Assembly: GCA_951799425.1 (NCBI GenBank)
Contig: OX637401.1
Coordinates: 14,161,501 to 14,225,500, forward strand
DNA from: Ilex aquifolium
Lineage: Eukaryota; Streptophyta; Magnoliopsida; Aquifoliales; Aquifoliaceae
Direction: 5' to 3'
DNA length: 64,000 nucleotides
The notes below the pieces were generated by a model, which saw only the letters and a program-made list of their open reading frames with translations, was not told where the DNA came from and ran no database searches. The stretch's first letter is position 1. The number at the start of each line of letters is the position of its first letter. The position numbers and the translations under genes were made by a program. Shown piece after piece: positions 11,003 through 27,367 of this stretch.

Positions 11003-12607
11003 TGATTCAACCTATTTCGTGATCTGATTTATATTATACACCCAAGTATAAGTGGTCGAATTGTAGTTTTCTCGGTTTAAGTCCAAGATCGATCGCACGA
11101 AGAGTTTTTAATAATTAGGAAATAAAATAAGAACAGTGAAGTTGTTGTTAAAGTAGTGTAACATGAGATAGCTTGTGATGTGAGCTTATATTGATAACTA
11201 GTCTAAGTTAATGACATGTGTAAGTGTATAAATAAGTCGATTGAAGACAATAATATTAAAGGTACCCTTCAGTTTAAGGATCTCATAAGCTTTATACTGG
11301 TTAAGTTGCTGGAAATGCTACCTTACAACAATTAACTTTTTCTGTCACTTGGAAAATCGACTGGTAAGTCTGATGTATATTAAACCATAACACAACAACT
11401 TCTTAGGTTAGCTGGTGGTATTATTAAACCATCACACAGAAACTTCTTAGGTTAGTTGGTATTAATTGATTAATCCAAATAAACCAGAAGGACAAGTCAT
11501 TCATGAGGAATACTTGAATTACTCAATTTTCAGTTTAATATTATGTACCAGTTAAACAACCCTAGTAATCCAAAAGGACAAGCCATTCAGGAGGATCACT
11601 TAGGCTATTAATCTGACAATTGTACCATGCAACAGTAAAACATCCTCAGTGCCTTTGGAGGTCAAGCCATACCGTTGGAACATCGTGAATATTCAACCGG
11701 CAGGTTGATAATTCATTGATGACATAATTCCGGGCTACATAGTAACACCCAATTACGTACATCACCGAATCATGCATGAAGTGCATAATAATAGACATTA
11801 TATATATATAGTAAATAATATAACATCGGCATTTCCATAATTTAACCAATAATATACATATGTTCACCCCTCACTGAATGGTATAAGTAACTACTCACAC
11901 TCCATTACTACAAACAAGCAAGGAGTGCGTGTAGTTTTCATTACAACAGTAAATAAAGTACATACACTGACACTTCTTTCTCAAGGAATAATTGAAATAC
12001 AACCACACTTAATATCAGTTAAGATACAAAGGTGGCAGCAGTTCAATTCTCAAAGTAGAAAGACATAACAGAAATGTAGAAATACAGAGTTTTGGCTGGA
12101 GAGTAGGACGGACCGAATCTATGACTTTCTCTCTTTCTCTCTTCTTCTTCTTCTTTCTTTTGGATTTCTCTCTGGAGCACCCAAGACTTTCTCTAACTCT
12201 CCCTCTCCAGCCCTCTCAGTTCTCCGTTTCAAATGAAGAGGCCTCTCATATATATAGGCAGCCAGGAAGCAGGAGGTGGATGGATGAGCTCAAACTGCCT
12301 AAAGGGACCGTCCGGACGCCACCACCACCGTCCGGACGGTGCTCTTTTGCTGGTTTACGGTGGTAATCTCCAGAGTGTTCTAGTTGTTTCTTGGTTATAT
12401 TGCACTTGCTCCCCTTGTTCTTTCAAGCTTTTACAGATTGCCCCTCGTAAGTTTCAGTAATTCCGCATAAAAACCCTAAAATTTCAGACATTATATGAAT
12501 AAAACCCTAGCTTACGCACAAATACTAATACACAGTTTTTAACTGTTTTATCTAGCTAAGTTAGCTTATTTAACTATTTTAATTCATATACTAATTAGGG
12601 TTAATCA
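11003..12607 (-). repeat. Athila 5' LTR
   Basis: This is the second LTR copy, 1.6 kb, beginning TGATTCAACC and ending TTAATCA. On the minus strand it is the 5' LTR, adjacent to the PBS. Two perfect GTCCGGAC palindromes lie 20 bp apart (12310-12317 and 12330-12337), followed on the minus strand by a TATATATA run near 12248-12258. This arrangement suits a promoter, which is inference from sequence. The pyrimidine-rich run at 12122-12175 is downstream of the presumed start. Confidence 0.93.
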
Positions 12608-12724
12608 AGAACCACGACGTATACCATAGCTTTCCTTACTATTGAGTTTGTTCATTTCCATAGCACAAATTGTTACCATCTCCAATTCATCATTGGAGTC
12701 AGAATAGTTAAGAATCATATTCAT
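12608..12724 (-). pseudogene. PIF/Harbinger transposase, N-terminal coding segment
   Basis: From the ATG at 12724 the minus strand reads MNMILNYSDSNDELEMV and continues to YGIRRGS at 12608, where the Athila LTR begins. The frame resumes on the far side of the Athila element at 937 with IQGHSVLFRNRVQGYERLY, typical of the N-terminal region of plant PIF transposases. The join is in frame once the 5-bp target duplication (minus strand GTTCT at 12612-12608, GTTCC at 937-933) is counted once. This shows that the retroelement inserted into transposase coding sequence. Confidence 0.82.
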
Positions 12725-13192
12725 TGCAGGATGGCGAGCTATAACATAAACATAAAGAAGAGTGCAATGCCAATAAATAGATTTGAGGTGTATAACAATG
12801 AGAGATGGAAGATCCTATTTATACATATCCAAAAATATGACCGTTACAAATATGACCGTTATTAATATGACCGTTAAAAATTTAAATTTTAAAATTTTGA
12901 ATTTCGTGACCGATGTAAATATGACCGTTATTAATAAAAATCAAAACTTAAAAATTTTGATGACGTGGCGTAACACGTCACCATGTGATATCATCAATAT
13001 GGTGATGACATGGCATACTATATAGTATTTTAGATTTTAATAATTAATAGTTAGTTAAAGTTAATTGAAGTGGTTAGCCAAAATAGATAGCGTTGTTGGA
13101 GTGAATTTGAAAAAGTTGTTAGCTAAAATAGATGATATAATATTTAAATATATTTTGAGTAGTTATTTTAGATAGCACTGTTGGAGTTGCTC
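12725..13192. repeat. Terminal/subterminal region of the PIF element
   Basis: Non-coding end of the PIF element. A 13-bp unit, AATATGACCGTTA or a one-base variant, occurs four times in the same direction (about 12834, 12848, 12862 and 12918). An inverted pair, GTCACCAT with ATGGTGATGAC, lies at about 12978-13010. Repeated ActivatorBox-like units near the end are common in DNA transposons as transposase-binding sites; that role is inference. The terminal motif CTCCAACA is repeated internally near 13098. Confidence 0.55.
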
Positions 13193-13264
13193 TAATACAA
13201 ACCGTTTCTCGTCACTTCTTTGTATAGTCTTTAAAGTTCTTATAGAAACCATCAATCTTACTCT

Positions 13265-14312
13265 CTAGCTGCTTAAGACACCCCTAGTGTATTCCTCAAA
13301 TTGCTCAAACTGTGATGCCATCTTCTGTTGCATTGTGATTAACTGTTGAAGCTTCTCTCCAACCATATTCATATCAATTGCAGAATTAGTTGGACCCTTT
13401 GTGTCGGTCTCATGAACATTTTCAGATTGGCCACTAGACGGGGGTGCACTGTTACAGCATTGAGAAGACTCAGCTTGACCCAAACTTTTTTTCAATGTAC
13501 CCTCATTTATCAAACTCATGGCATGCATCACCTTATCGCTGGGCTGAAATGCAACTCCACTATGGCTCAAAATCTTGGGAATCAAAATGGGAAATGGAAG
13601 ACTTTGCCTTTTATCCATCACTTTAGATGCATTTATAAATAAGGTTAAATATGTAAATGGGAAGATCTATACATACCCCAGTTCCAATCGCATAAAGCAG
13701 CTAAGCTTTGTTAGATCCAAAATCAGTTGTATGTCCTCTAGGATCGATATTACACGAAACTATACGATTTAACATCCTATAGCTTAAACCAAGGTTTTTC
13801 TGGCCAATTTTTGTGTTCTTATCCACCCAAACAATAGGGATATCACAAATTTCATCAATAACCTTCCCAATTTCAGGGACTTGTTCCTCTTTCTTATAAG
13901 GATACACAATGGTATTCTCAGGAATTAAGGGACGGGGTACTTCCAAAATTTTTGCAATCAAATTAGGGTTCACGTCTATCACTTTACCCCTAACTTGAGA
14001 CTTAAAGGTGTGACGATCTTTATGAAAGTCGTGGATGTTTGCATAAAATAACCTCACCAATTTATTATATGCTTTTTCATCCTTTTCAGCATCAAACAAG
14101 GAATTCCAATTTCGATCATTAAAAAATCTAGGGCAATCTGTTGCTCCTAAATTGTCCAATGAAACACCACGCTCCATTAACAACAGCCGATGACAAAAGC
14201 ATGAATTATACCTCTTTTCAGCAGCGTCATTGTAGAAACTTTTATCAACATTGGAACTCTTGCTTTTATCAATAACTTTCCTCTTCTTAGTTGGTGAAGC
14301 AGCTCCACACGC
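13265..14312 (-). pseudogene. Putative plant transposon protein domain gene (broken)
   Basis: From an ATG at 14312 the minus strand reads MACGAASPTKKRKVIDKSK (basic, nuclear-localisation-like), then a domain with FHKDRHTFKSQVRGKVIDVNP and IPIVWVDKNTKIGQKNLGLSYRM. A stop at about 13701 interrupts LLYAIGTGVCIDLPIYIF, and a +1 shift near 13640 leads to MDKRQSLPFPILIPKIL and a coiled-coil-like C-terminus (LQQLITMQQKMASQFEQFEE). The order matches Athila ORF3 at 4.2-5.4 kb, including the LLYA-G-G-IDLP motif, so both belong to one TE-associated family. No flanking LTRs were found. It may be a relic of another element or a decayed host gene derived from one. Confidence 0.65.
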
Positions 14313-14835
14313 CATCAAGAAAGTGAAAATAACCCACAAAAACACTGACTACAACATGGTTTTCAGTGTTTGATTTTGAGGAAAATAATAAAGGTTTGGG
14401 TTTGTTTCACTCGATGAAATCGTTAGGTTCTCGATATTAGTGTCCAAGAATCACGACGATTGAGAGGTGGTTAACAACAATAACCAACTAATTTCAACAG
14501 ATCGTGTCAACCGCTACAATCTATCGTTCTAAAGATGATCGATCTCGTAGTTTAGGGTTTGGTGGGTAAAAAACTCCGGTTTTATCTGGGAAGGAAAGGT
14601 GGACTAAGACCAATATAGATAGGTGAAATTTTAGCAAACGAAAAGACAAAAATACCAACATAGTTGGCTGTAGTGGGTTGGACTATTGCAGGACATATTT
14701 GTCTTTTAATAGTTAAATGAGATCAATAAGGAAAACAATTGATCGATCGCCAATTACGTAAGCCATTACGCTAGCTCGACCCGATCCCGTTGAAGAACTA
14801 TCCATGCCTACGTCATGGATTAGGTGAGCATCACT

Positions 14836-14842
14836 CTATAAA
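14836..14842 (+). promoter_or_regulatory. TATA box of the aldo-keto reductase gene
   Basis: TATAAAT lies about 55 bases before the ATG, giving a short leader. A CT-rich ACTCACTCCTCACTCAC leader follows. The position and sequence are typical of plant promoters. The upstream 14346-14820 stretch shows no other gene. Confidence 0.6.
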
Positions 14843-14893
14843 TTAAGCACACTCACTCCTCACTCACAGTAGAAGAAATGTGAAGAAGTAAAA

Positions 14894-19625
<4,732 letters not shown>

Positions 19626-19812
19626 TAATAATGTGCTTTCACTGTGTGGTAATACTGCGTTTATTGGTTTTGAAAAACTTAGTTTGTTTTTGTGCTTTGT
19701 GAGTGTTCTGAAACTGTGATGTGTTTCCTACATTGCACCCTGTTACGAGAAGCCAGCTGGGGAAGTATCTGTAACTTCAAAAGCTTGTGAGCTCTTGTAT
19801 GATTGTTCCATA

Positions 19813-19818
19813 AATAAA
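19813..19818 (+). terminator. Polyadenylation signal of the reductase gene
   Basis: AATAAA lies about 190 bases after the stop codon, in a suitable position for the near-upstream element of the 3' UTR. Use of this exact site is inference. Confidence 0.45.
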
Positions 19819-19829
19819 GATCTGGCATG

Positions 19830-22800
19830 GTTATTGAGAGGCATGATTGTTCAGACGATTGTAACGAAATGTAAGACTATCTTTAAGTTCTTTTCACTGC
19901 CTTAGAGATTAAAGACTTAATTAATTTTTAACTAGCAATGTAATGAAATGGAATATAGAAAAGTAACCTAAATTTTTATCTTGATCATTAAATCACTTCC
20001 AAGTGTCACCCTCAAATTTTACTATTTTTGGTGTAAACAGTCAAATAAGTTGATCAATACACTCTCCAAGCTAAACAATATCACCAATTCAAGCCTACAT
20101 TTCTTCTCTCTTTTTATTTTTAATTTTAAATTATGTAAATAAAAATATTAAATTATTATTTACAATGTAAATATTACAGAATCAGTGTTCAATTTTTAAT
20201 ATTTCATAGTATCTTTAGACACGGGATTATCTCTAGTATTTTATATGTACAAATTAGTGCATGTAATATTTAAATACGAATTCCAACAAAAAAAATTTAA
20301 ATACAAATGTCACCCAACGGGGGGATCGATCTTGTAAATTTGCACATCTTGCATATATCAATCGTTTTCGGATAATAAGGGGATGCATTAACCATAAGGT
20401 AGTTTAGTGGTTAGGTCTATTTTTTGATAGTCAAAAGATCTTAGGTCTAATCCTTTCTTACAGCCCTTAATAGCTAGTCATTCTTATCCCTTTAGGGACA
20501 TGCTCTAGACTAGTTCAAGTTACAGTGACTAACTACTGAGCTCGAGAGAGAGTAGTCAGCGAGTCTGGACACAATGTAAATAAAAAATAAAAAAAATAGT
20601 GGGTTGCACACGATGGACTACATTTTTAAAAGGGGTAGCGATTGCATCTTCGCTTTGATCTCTTTCATTCTGCTTTATCTGCAGGCGCATGTTATTTTAG
20701 TTTTCAATTACTTTTAATCCTTTGAATCAACAGGAGTTTGTTATTGACTATTTTTGCATTAATTGCTACTTCATCAATATCTTTGATTATTGCACCGTTA
20801 TGTTTGGTTCTACTGATGGTTTGTAAAGGATAATGTACAATACATTTTAAAAAAATTACATTAGTAATTTTGCAAAACACGATCTCCAGTTAACGCCGTT
20901 CAAAATCACAATCTATTTTTTTGTCTTTTTTCAATAATCCGTGATTCTTATTAGGGATTTCCCTTGTAATTTATTTTCTATATTAAAGAAAATTTTCGTC
21001 ATTGTAATTTGCACTGCTTGCTATATATAAACGACTTCTAGCAAACTCTTCAAGCAAGATTGACTTGGCTAGCTCAAAGTTGAGCTTTAACTAATTTATC
21101 AACTTCTAAGAATTTTCTAAATAAAAAGTAACTCTATACCTTGATCAACATGATATGATTTGATGTAAGCTCGTCGAATCTTATCACGTTGATCAACATG
21201 ATATTCTCATATTTGTGGACGCAATCCTGGATCACTCTCCAAAGAATTGATATCAAATTTTTTATTTTCGATTCTCAAAGATTTTTTGGGTATACTTTTC
21301 AACATTCGAAATCTCAACATTAAAGGAAAATAGTGATTCATTAACTTCTGAGTTTATGGTATTTGTTTTTCTTGAAGAATGCAACAATTGTAGAAGGCTT
21401 TCCCATCTAAAGTGTAAAACACATTGACATTACTTTAATAATTTAATGAAATTACATAATTATAAGAAATAGAAAAAACACATGAAACATATTTCACGGT
21501 ATTCCACATCAAAAATAAACATGTCCTACATTGTATGTGCCTAATTAAAGACAAACCTATTTTAATTTCACATTTAAAATTCATACTATACTAGATTGAA
21601 TTTTTCTGACATGAGACAAGCAATTAAACAAAAAATTATCATAGATTATGTTCGAGTATATAAAGCACAAAGAAATGGGTAATACACTTTTTCCACATAT
21701 AACATATTGGTAAAAATAAAAAAAAATTAATCGATAATCGAAAACATAGGGTACTAACCTGTTAATCGAGTTGCAAAAATAACTTGATTAGGTTCCTTTT
21801 GCTTGTAATTTTGCCGAAAAAATTAATGTATGTCGAAAATTTTGCCTTCTAGCGTGTATTCACGTTTATCATAAGTGATGCCTCACAATCTCCGTCAGAC
21901 CATTTGCAATTGGTTTGTTTTGGTTGATATACCTGTGTGTTTTTACATGTAATTTATGAGTTGCATCTATGTCAACAGATTATTTTGATGCGTGTTTGCT
22001 CCACCCCAGAGATCCACAAGCATTGTTATACGTATCCCACATCCTCCCCTGCTTTTCCAGGTTATATGTTCATTAGGGGTAACTCGTGTCTGAAGGTACG
22101 GTAAAAATTGAAGAGGGATATTAGTGGTCGTTGGTTGAGTCTATTTAAAACCGTCAGATGGATTTATTGAATCCTACTTTGTTTTATATCGTGCTTGTGC
22201 CAATTATTGCATCATTAGCATAATATTGATATAGTAAACAAATCTCATATTTTTTCTAAAGACAATAATAACGAAAACACTAAAAACTGAATAAGATGGC
22301 ATTAGGGATGACTAATAAGAAATGCTTCTAGGCTTATGAGTTCTAAATCTCACTAATATTTTGACCAAAAAAATAGTATTTGGAATTACTTATTTAATTT
22401 AAATAAGTTAAAAGTAGTTTATCAAGTAGAGGAAAAAAAATAAATTTTTTATTTCTTTAAAAATACTTCTATTTAAAACATTTCTTAATTTTATATTTAT
22501 CACCACTACTATCGTTGTCATCCCACCAATAACACCACCTACCACTTTTTTCACCTCCGACTACCTCTACTGTTGTTACAAGAAAAAAAACACATACACA
22601 CATCAAAACACACATACTAATACACCAAACCATACATCCGCCCACCCCCACGCCCACAAAATACACTAATACATCAAACACACACACAAAGATGGAGCCA
22701 CTTAGTGGCCAAGGCCCTCCCTCAAATTTTTTAAAATATCTTTATACGCCCTTTAGAATTTTAAAAATTATGACACCTGTCCTTCCATTTTCAAAAATCT

Positions 22801-23285
22801 TACATATAGTGTATTTCAACTAGTGTATTCTGTTAGAAACTTTTAGTTCTAATTTGACAAATTTTGTGAGGTCACTTGCACTTGTATCTCAACTAAATTT
22901 ATGGCCATAATATTTATGAAGATTGAAAGACCAAGGCAATGTGTGATGAAGAAGCTCAAGCGACATCAGAGCATGTAAAGATTTCTTGGAATCTATCAAG
23001 CTTAGGTGAGGTAAGAGTACCAACGGGCCTTTGGTCCAATGATACTCCTTATCTTATGAAGACTTTACCTTCTTAAGGCCAAATGTTCAAGTTCCCCCTG
23101 TTAGAAATAGTTAGTTAGTAATGTAAGCAATCCCACATTGGAAAAGTTGAAAGGGAGTGTAAGAGTTTAAAATAATTGACACCAAATTTTATAAGTTTGA
23201 ATGGTGAGAAGATTTGGAGGGAAGCTCCAAATATTTCAAATCAATGGGTCTTGATTAGGCTTTAAATAAAACAATATTTAAAGTC
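19830..23285. other. Intergenic AT-rich region
   Basis: Apart from the SINE-like unit at 20383-20605, no gene is visible. The AC-rich stretch at 22560-22690 belongs to the same GT/AC repeat type seen at 23.3, 56.4 and 59.2 kb. At 22690-22730, GGAGCCACTTAGTGGCCAAGG resembles the end of the element at 44740-45222. The 23100-23170 stretch contains a CCCACATTGGAAAAG motif common in plant repeats. Confidence 0.5.
20383..20605 (+). repeat. tRNA-derived SINE-like element
   Basis: The unit has a pol III-type internal promoter: A-box-like GTAGTTTAGTGGTTAG at about 20399, and B-box-like AGGTCTAATCC about 45 bases later. A tRNA-unrelated body and an A-rich tail (AATAAAAAATAAAAAA, to about 20600) follow. 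This is the layout of a plant SINE. No target duplication was confirmed. Confidence 0.5.
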
Positions 23286-23289
23286 AAAA

Positions 23290-23525
23290 GAGCACTTGGT
23301 GTACTACTAATGTGTGTGTGTTTGTTTGTATTTTGGTGTACTACTAATGTGTGTGTGTGTGTTTTGATGTACTAATGTGTCTATTAAGAATTTTAATCGG
23401 TTTAACCCAAATCGTTATAAACTCAACTCATTATAACTCATTTATTAGGTAAGTAAAAAATAAATTGGATTTATTTTAGCCCAATCCAATTTTACCCAAC
23501 CCACCCATTTGCCACCCCTGATTCG
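23290..23525 (+). repeat. GT-rich / CCCAACCCA-ended dispersed repeat
   Basis: Imperfect GTGTGTGTTTTGATGTACTA units are followed by ATTTTAATCGGTTTAACCC and a tail reading CCCAACCCACCCATTTGCCACC. The same order occurs at about 56360-57000 and 59165-59800, so this is a dispersed family. The nature of the parent element is unknown. Confidence 0.55.
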
Positions 23526-24351
23526 CAACCTTATGTTCTCTTATGCAGCAAACAAGTAATGCTTGTACACAGACAAATCAGATGAGTCCAAAGGAATCTA
23601 TAGATCCTTTTTTTTTTTTTTTTGAGCAAGTATCTATGGAGTTCACATTAGTAAAGTTTTGATTATTAAGAGATGTGAAAGATAAAAATTACAGTGATCT
23701 TTTTCCTTTGGCTTGTTCTGTAATGTTGGAGAAAGATTAAAAAGGAAAGGGAGAATAAGAACTACTTGGTTCAGGTGATTTATTCTGTTTATATCAGTGG
23801 CTAAATGGACCTACTTGGTTCAAATGATCTGTTCAATTTTCATAAATGGCTATAATAACTAGCATTTACTGGCAAGGGTTACTTGAAAAATTGAGAATAT
23901 TTAATGTGTATATGGTCCCTTCCTGCCCAATTTTGGGAGTTACGCTACAATTTTAGTACTAGTGGTTAGACTCGTCAATTTGGAATTGTCTTTGGCTTCA
24001 TTCTGAGACTGTTTTCTTCCATGCTCTTTAATTGATGGACTAATAATTTTCTTCATGTATCTATTTGCATGTATGTGTTTTTCAGCAATCTGAGATAGTT
24101 CTTGTGCAATTATCCATACCATATTATCTTTATATTAAACATTCGATACATAATTTGATGAAAAATACAGATAGCTTCACTCTAAAGTAGCCTTATTCCC
24201 ACATTTTACACACACTTTAGCACTACTAATATTTTGGTAGGCCCTATGGCTTCAGATGTCTTTTGGTTTTGGGTTTTTCTGATGTCAAGATCCTCCTTTA
24301 CTTGTCTAGCGTTGCCTTAATTTTATCACAAATGCCTTAATTTGCTTCTAG

Positions 24352-24930
24352 TTACACTGGAAGTATGTTCCTCTCACTCATAAAAGCATGTGCCATGTGC
24401 CTATGTGAATCAATGAAGTGACATACAATGGGTCTACCATGAAAGCCTGATTCTCTAGGTTCCCCCATTTCTATCCAGCAAAACCATCGTAGCAATTCAC
24501 CTGCTGAAAACATGATAAACACTACATAGAGAACCGGCATAACAGAGTCTGGGAACAAAATTGATGCTAGAGATGTCAATGACAAAAAACCAAACAACGT
24601 CATAACGTGGTGAACAATACTAGCATAGATTGGAGAAGAAAATCTCAGCTTTGCTTTGGACAAGATGCAATATAGGAGCAAACTAGTAATGGCAACCCCC
24701 ATGGTTTTGGGGTAGGTTTCGAATAGAGTTTGGTTTTTTCCTTGAAACTTCAATTGCTAGAGGTTGATGATCACCGGAACAATAAAGATGAGAATTGTAT
24801 GGCGTGAAGGGGAAGTAATACGCTGTTTTTTCGAAAAATTGAATCTCATATCAATAGAAGCAGCATTAAACTGTCCTGAGAAGTTTGTCCACCCCCGGTG
24901 AAAGAAGGTTGTTCTTGTTATTTCTTCCAT
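24352..24930 (-). pseudogene. Plant membrane protein of unknown function, copy 1 (in-frame stop)
   Basis: From the ATG at 24930 the protein reads MEEITRTTFFHRGWTNFSGQ, then a hydrophobic stretch ending IFIVPVIINL. A TAG stop (about 24759-24757) is followed in the same frame by QLKFQGKNQTLFETYPK and three further hydrophobic segments (VAITSLLLYCIL, HHVMTLFGFLSLTSLASIL, PVLYVVFIMFSA), ending ILPV at 24352. Copy 2 at 43108-43676 has Met instead of the stop. I do not recognise the family; it looks like a small protein with about four membrane segments. The flanks are also shared with copy 2 (about 23700-25005 with 42530-43730), so the pair arose by segmental duplication. Confidence 0.6.
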
Positions 24931-25004
24931 TAATAAATACCACTTCCTATAGAAGACACAAAAGATTCGAGTTATAACGGAAAAATAAATCACACTGAGG
25001 ACAT

Positions 25005-27366
25005 GTGAGACTAAGAAATGGAGAAAGTAGATTAGATTGTTGCAATTTTATGCCCCCCTTATATAGGAGTACGAAAGCCCAGGAACTGGGGGACTCTTCT
25101 ATTACATGACGGAGAAGTCCACTCTCAAAAGTACATGACTACGTATGGATGATGTATGTGTGCATGGTTTAATGAGTGTTTGCTGATGTTTACTGAAAAA
25201 GTTTTGGTGGCATAAGCATAGCTTCGCTAACATAGTCGGCTCGTCTTACATGGAGCCCATTGTTAGAGGCGCAACTTGCTCGGGTTTCCCGAACACAACT
25301 CGACTCCAATTTGAAAGATTTAATATTCCGATAGAGATTTTTAATATTAAGTTAGGCTTGGTTAGAAAAATCAAAAATAAATCAATTTAATTACTGATGT
25401 TATGGTCTTCGGGCCCAGACCGAATTAAATTTAGTAATTTGGGTCCGACATGAAAAATTCTATTTAAAAAAGATATATATATCGATAACAATTTCATTGA
25501 AATAGAAAATAATTACATCCAAATTAGAGATAAGGGTGCAAAAAACCTGGTGCATCCCCTCCTCACAAAATAACAGAGTTATAATTCAATGCCTTTTTTT
25601 ACATAAAATTCGATTAAAATTTGAGTCGAATAAATTTTTTTTTTTTACATATTAAAATTCGAGCTGTTTAATTTTTTTTTTTTTTACATATTAAAATTTA
25701 GCCCGATTAGAATTCGATTCAAGCTGATTAAATTTTATGTTTTTTACGTATTAAATTTGAGCATATAAAAATTCTTTTTTTTTTTTGCGAATTAAAATTC
25801 GAATCAATTTGAGTTCTACCTGAGTTGTTAGCACCGATTAAAATTGATTCGAGTGGATTAAAATTTATATTTTTTTACTTATTAAAATCCGTGCTAATTA
25901 AAATTCGATTCAAGTTGATTAAAATTCATTTTTTACGTATTAAAATTTGAGTCGATTAAAATTTATATTTTTTTACGTATCAAAATTCAGACCGATTAAA
26001 ATTCAATGTGAGTTGATTAAAATTTGATTCAAGTTGATTAAAAACGAAATTTATTCAGCTCGAATCCAATTTTAGTCGGTCCGAATTTTAATACGTAAAA
26101 AAAATTTATAAAAATAGAGGGGTCCTTATTAAAAATATGTTTATTTAGAGAGAGTGTGGATGAAGTTTTTTCTAAAATGTATTATGGACAATTTAGTAAA
26201 ATTGTATTCTAGTTAAGGTCTTTAATCTAATAGAGAGTGTCAGTGAAGATTCAAAAATTAGAGATGGGTGTCCTTGAAGATATAGTAAACTAGAGGGAAT
26301 TTGGATCTTCGGCGCCCAACCCGAATTAAATTTAGTAATTTGGGTTCAACATGAAAAAAATCTATTTAAAAAAGATAAAAATTTCATTGAGAATAGTCTA
26401 ATAAATCTGTGTGATCATTTCACATTTTTAGAATCTCCTTCACGTACTACACTATCAAGTCTCAATTCATCAGCAAGTTGAACAGCAGTATTTAAATAGT
26501 ATATTTTGGACAATCCAAAAATTGAACCAAAAAGAATTTCAATCCAAATTATTCAACCTAAGTTCTAAAATATAAGGATGGGTACTACTCGAGTCGAAGG
26601 CTTTGGATTGAAGTTTGAGTTCAAGTTGAATTTGGACTAAGAGAGCTTTATCATTTGCGTCGAGTCTAAATTATTTATAATCGAATCGAGTTTGAATTAT
26701 TTATAATCGATTCTTCATATCACATGAATCCTTACATATAATGCGAAAATGCTGTTGAGAGTGGTGACACTAATAACTAACTTTACTAATGCGATTTCCT
26801 TTGAAAAATTATTAAATAAATCATATTTTTTTGTTAAACAATCGTTTTAATCCTTCAAAATATCTATAAATACAATTAAGTTGTATTTTTAATGATTTAT
26901 TACAAAATCTTTCAGATTTCCTTATATATATATTTTTTCCTTTTTAGATTATTAGCTATTGTGCACGTACATTGTACGTGAATAATTTTAAATTATAATT
27001 TTCCACATTGATAATTCACGTATGTATATATATTAGTAACAAATGTTGTTTAACTAATATTAATCACTAATTTATGTTGACTAATTAATACAAGAACAAT
27101 TGTCGATATTAATTTGTTTACTCTACCTTATATTGAAGTAATTGTAAATTTTGGGGGCAACAAAGACAATTATATATTTAAGGGAAAATTACTCTCTTAG
27201 AAATTAATTTTTGATTAGTAGTTTAAAACCATTTTCAGGTCAAATGTCAATCCAACCCAACTACCCAGCACTGTTCCCTCCATAAAAGGCTCCGAATTCG
27301 ACCCGACACCGCTAATTATTCCATTGGGTGTTAAACTTTTGCATCTGCTTGGCCAGCTTAAGTCGG
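25005..27366. other. Intergenic AT-rich region
   Basis: Besides the minisatellite at 25405-26390, I see only AT-rich sequence with short repeats (for example GAATCGAGTTTGAATTATTTATAATCG, partly doubled at 26660-26710). No gene, RNA or recognisable element is supported. Confidence 0.5.
25405..26390. repeat. AT-rich degenerate minisatellite between direct repeats
   Basis: Units around GATTAAAATTCGATTCAAG and TTTTTTTACGTATTAAAATT alternate many times between about 25590 and 26100. This core is bracketed by two roughly 90-bp direct repeats (25405-25500 and 26301-26390) sharing GAATTAAATTTAGTAATTTG and CTATTTAAAAAAGAT. There is no coding potential. It may be an expanded internal part of an element whose ends are the direct repeats. 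Confidence 0.55.
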
Positions 27367-27367
27367 C

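Larger units (their letters stand above)
938..12607 (-). mobile_element. Athila-type Ty3/gypsy LTR retrotransposon, 11.67 kb
   Basis: Both LTRs are present (938-2526 and 11003-12607), each TGATT...AATCA, flanked by a near-identical 5-bp duplication (GGAAC at 933-937, AGAAC at 12608-12612). On the minus strand the order is LTR, tRNA-Asp-like PBS, gag, protease-RT, RNase H, integrase, a further ORF, a long 3' non-coding stretch, LTR. The RT reads like Athila (IDYRKLNS, CFLDGYSGYNQI, VFMDDFSV). An extra ORF after integrase also fits Athila. Stops and frameshifts in gag, RNase H, integrase and ORF3 make the copy non-autonomous, although protease-RT is a clean 611-codon frame. Confidence 0.93.
1..13192 (-). 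mobile_element. PIF/Harbinger DNA transposon, 5' part, carrying a nested retroelement
   Basis: The minus strand carries a PIF/Harbinger transposase in two pieces (12724-12608, then 937-1) interrupted by the Athila element at 938-12607. The outer right end is at about 13192, where the minus strand begins GAGCAACTCCAACAG. It is followed outward by TAA, the 3-bp target type used by this superfamily. Between the end and the ATG lie subterminal repeats. The left end is outside the window, so the inverted repeat cannot be paired. Superfamily call is from the transposase and TAA target; the terminus is inference. Confidence 0.75.
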
